Positions 6,901-7,336 of a DNA stretch of 7,336 nt are shown here, one piece after another. The stretch is from Burkholderiales bacterium (GTDB lineage Bacteria; Pseudomonadota; Gammaproteobacteria; Burkholderiales; Burkholderiaceae_F). How positions within the stretch are numbered: the first letter of the stretch is position 1; each line of letters opens with the position of its first letter. The stretch covers positions 1-7,336 of the forward strand of contig JAJTHJ010000175.1 in assembly GCA_021298875.1 (NCBI GenBank), read 5' to 3'. The translations under genes were made by a program, and so were the position numbers. The notes under the pieces were generated by a model. The model searched no databases. It was given only the letters and a program-made list of their open reading frames with translations, and was not told the DNA's origin.

Positions 6901-7336
6901 CGGCGTAGCGCTGCGCGTCGGCGGCGGAGAGAGCCGCTTCGCCCAGCATGTCGAAAGAGAACGTGTAGCCGCGCTCGGCGCGGCTGCGTGCGCGGTCGAG
7001 CGCCTCGGCGATGGTCCGGCCGAGCACGAACTGCTGGCCCAGCAGCTTCATCGCCGCGTCCATACCGGCCAGCACCAGCGGCTCGCCACCGCGTGCGATG
7101 AGCTTGGTGAGCGCCGCGCCGAGCGCGCCCTCGCTGTGGGTTGCGACGAGCTTGCCGGTGAGCATCAGCCCCCACGCCGCCGCGTTGACGAACAGCGACG
7201 GTGAGCCCGCCGCCTGCGCGCGCCAGTCGCCGCGGCCGATCTTGTCCATCAAGAGCATGAGCCCGTCGAGCACCGCCTCGGGGCGCGGCGGACAACCGGG
7301 GATGTACACGTCGACGGGGATGACCTTGTCGATCCC
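3932..7336 (-). CDS. putA: PutA, bifunctional proline dehydrogenase / glutamate-semialdehyde dehydrogenase, with 5' end replaced by NuoB-like sequence
   Basis: Oxidises proline to glutamate in two steps: FAD-dependent proline dehydrogenase (electrons to quinone at the membrane), then NAD-dependent semialdehyde dehydrogenase. The frame is open to the right edge (1134 codons visible). Residues are counted from an internal GTG at 7309, not claimed as the true start. PRODH: SLFVNAAAWGLMLTGKL (38-54), KLSALHPRY (164-172), DAEE (210-213), RLVKGAYWDSEIKRAQ (271-286), and YAPVG...LVRRLLENGANSSF (Tyr373, Arg388, Arg389), matching Tyr540/Arg555/Arg556 of E. coli PutA. ALDH: SPWNFPLAIF (606-615), FTGSTEV (682-688), Glu710 in ETGG, catalytic Cys744 in SAGQRCSAL, QPFGGEGLSGTGPKAGGP. 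A C-terminal ALDH-like domain follows (GPTGE at about 990; ERSVTVNT...GGNASLM near the end), as in long PutAs. About 100 residues of normal N-terminus (arm and most of the alpha domain) are missing and replaced by a NuoB-like segment. Whether a ribbon-helix-helix DNA-binding domain once existed cannot be seen. Confidence 0.93.
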   Translation of the reverse strand, partial: GIDKVIPVDVYIPGCPPRPEAVLDGLMLLMDKIGRGDWRAQAAGSPSLFVNAAAWGLMLTGKLVATHSEGALGAALTKLIARGGEPLVLAGMDAAMKLLGQQFVLGRTIAEALDRARSRAERGYTFSFDMLGEAALSAADAQRYADAYAAAIDAIGAVAGGNGPRDGPGVSVKLSALHPRYCRAQRCRAQRHRVLDELLPRVRTLALRARRLGIGFTIDAEESERLALSLELIEALAHDTMLAGWDGLGAAVQAYGKRAPFVLDELIACARAAGRRLQVRLVKGAYWDSEIKRAQVEGQADYPVYTRKRHSDVAYLACARKMLAAPDALYPQFATHNALTAASVAQLAAEAGHRDWEYQCLHGMGEPLYDRIVAGGARCRIYAPVGSHETLLAYLVRRLLENGANSSFVHQLVDPAVAIDALLQDPVERAAADGGEPHPRIALPADLFGAERRNSAGLDLNDEATLAALDAAFAAAPAKAWHAAPAGYRPGEDRGDLVGASVTNPANRAQRVGTVVQADAGAIERAAAAASAFAATWAATPAAQRAAALDRAAELLERHRAELMWLAVAEAGKTLANALGEVREAVDFLRYYAAQVRAPAFDAVGAPLGVVAAISPWNFPLAIFVRQVAAALAAGNTVLAKPAEQTPLIAAHAVGLLHAAGVPADALHLLPGDGRVGAALVADARVAGVLFTGSTEVAQAIDRSLAARESGAPIPLVAETGGLNAMIVDSSALPEQAVADALASAFDSAGQRCSALRVLCGQEEVAAPMLAMLEGALAELCIGDPRELATDIGPVIDDDARARLQAHIDAIAAHCPTHTVPLPAVASAGSFVAPTVIEIPSLAALRGEVFGPVLHVLRYRRDQLPQLLDAIDAAGYGLTLGIQSRIDEMIDAIVARARVGNVYVNRNMIGAVVGVQPFGGEGLSGTGPKAGGPLYLHRLRRDTPSVAPAALGATRETPLPPALGELERWAAAQGDAALAAACRHYADASPAGCTIELPGPTGECNRLRFAPRRVLLCAAEDAAELAEQLAAALACGARAVLDGPAAATLHARLPAAAAAQTTLVGDTEVDGALATERNASALRRRLAARDGPRLRVVLPVAGRYPLHELVAERSVTVNTTAAGGNASLMALQDG
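6764..6793. repeat. Perfect 15-bp tandem duplication inside the PRODH coding region
   Basis: The 15-mer GCGCTGCGCGCGGCA occurs twice in direct succession (6764-6778 and 6779-6793, plus strand). On the coding strand it repeats five codons, giving CRAQRCRAQRH where one CRAQRH would be expected after SALHPRY. E. coli PutA, as I recall it, has SRAQYDRV at this place with no second copy. The frame is kept. The insertion lies at the loop between a barrel strand and the following helix, so it may be tolerated. It looks like recent slippage or a repeat-prone site. Confidence 0.85.
7238..7336 (-). pseudogene. C-terminal fragment of a NuoB-like complex I subunit, fused in frame to putA
   Basis: The first 33 visible codons on the minus strand read GIDKV, then PVDVYIPGCPPRPEAVLDG, then LMLLMDKI. 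This is the C-terminal signature of NuoB (NADH-quinone oxidoreductase subunit B / 20-kDa PSST subunit). The Cys of PGCPP corresponds to the fourth ligand of iron-sulfur cluster N2 (Cys158 in E. coli NuoB, from memory). PutA proteins carry nothing like this; at this point they have a helix leading to RDKI. PutA-like sequence starts at or just after the shared Asp-Lys-Ile (7246-7238) with GRGDW and continues without a frameshift. The rest of nuoB, if present, lies beyond the right edge. The PRPEA form is not the PTAEA form I associate with betaproteobacterial NuoB, hinting at a source unlike the rest of the window. Assembly misjoin and genuine fusion are both possible. Confidence 0.8.

Noticed and set aside
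4253..7204. A 983-codon open frame on the plus strand opposite putA
   Set aside because: It is antisense to a clear PutA with intact motifs. The translation is rich in Arg, Gln, His and Gly without recognisable domains, as expected for a shadow in high-GC DNA where stops are rare.

Overview
All recognisable genes in this window lie on the minus strand of a very GC-rich sequence. In transcription order (right to left) they are a putA gene fused at its 5' end to a NuoB-like coding fragment, then livH, livM, livG, livF, then the first 52 codons of an unrecognised gene that runs off the left edge. High GC, strong G/C preference at third codon positions and the character of the Liv proteins suggest a betaproteobacterium (Burkholderiales or Rhodocyclales). 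This is a judgement from remembered family sequences, not a search.

Right part (3932-7336): a bifunctional proline catabolic enzyme, PutA, with an intact proline dehydrogenase barrel, glutamate-semialdehyde dehydrogenase domain and C-terminal ALDH-like domain. Its reading frame stays open to the right edge. The first 30 or so visible codons do not encode PutA. They encode the C-terminal signature of complex I subunit NuoB (PGCPPRPEA, with the fourth ligand of cluster N2). The switch occurs around a shared Asp-Lys-Ile at about 7238-7246, and the PutA N-terminal arm and most of its alpha domain are absent. This is either an assembly or cloning chimera or a true gene fusion by illegitimate recombination. 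It is the most unusual thing in the window. The PRODH domain also carries a perfect 15-bp tandem duplication that adds five residues.

Middle (3821-3931): a 111-bp gap with three short perfect inverted repeats and no clear rho-independent terminator.

Left part (239-3820): a compact, probably co-transcribed operon for a branched-chain or hydrophobic amino-acid ABC importer: two permeases (LivH, LivM) and two ATPases (LivG, LivF), with gaps of 13 bp, 3 bp and a 4-bp TTGA overlap. No periplasmic binding-protein gene is visible, so it must lie elsewhere. Placing an amino-acid importer directly behind a proline degradation gene suggests linked uptake and catabolism, possibly of proline itself, but that is inference.

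I found no RNA genes, CRISPR arrays, insertion sequences or obvious novel system. Apart from the putA/nuoB junction and the small duplication, this is ordinary core metabolism.
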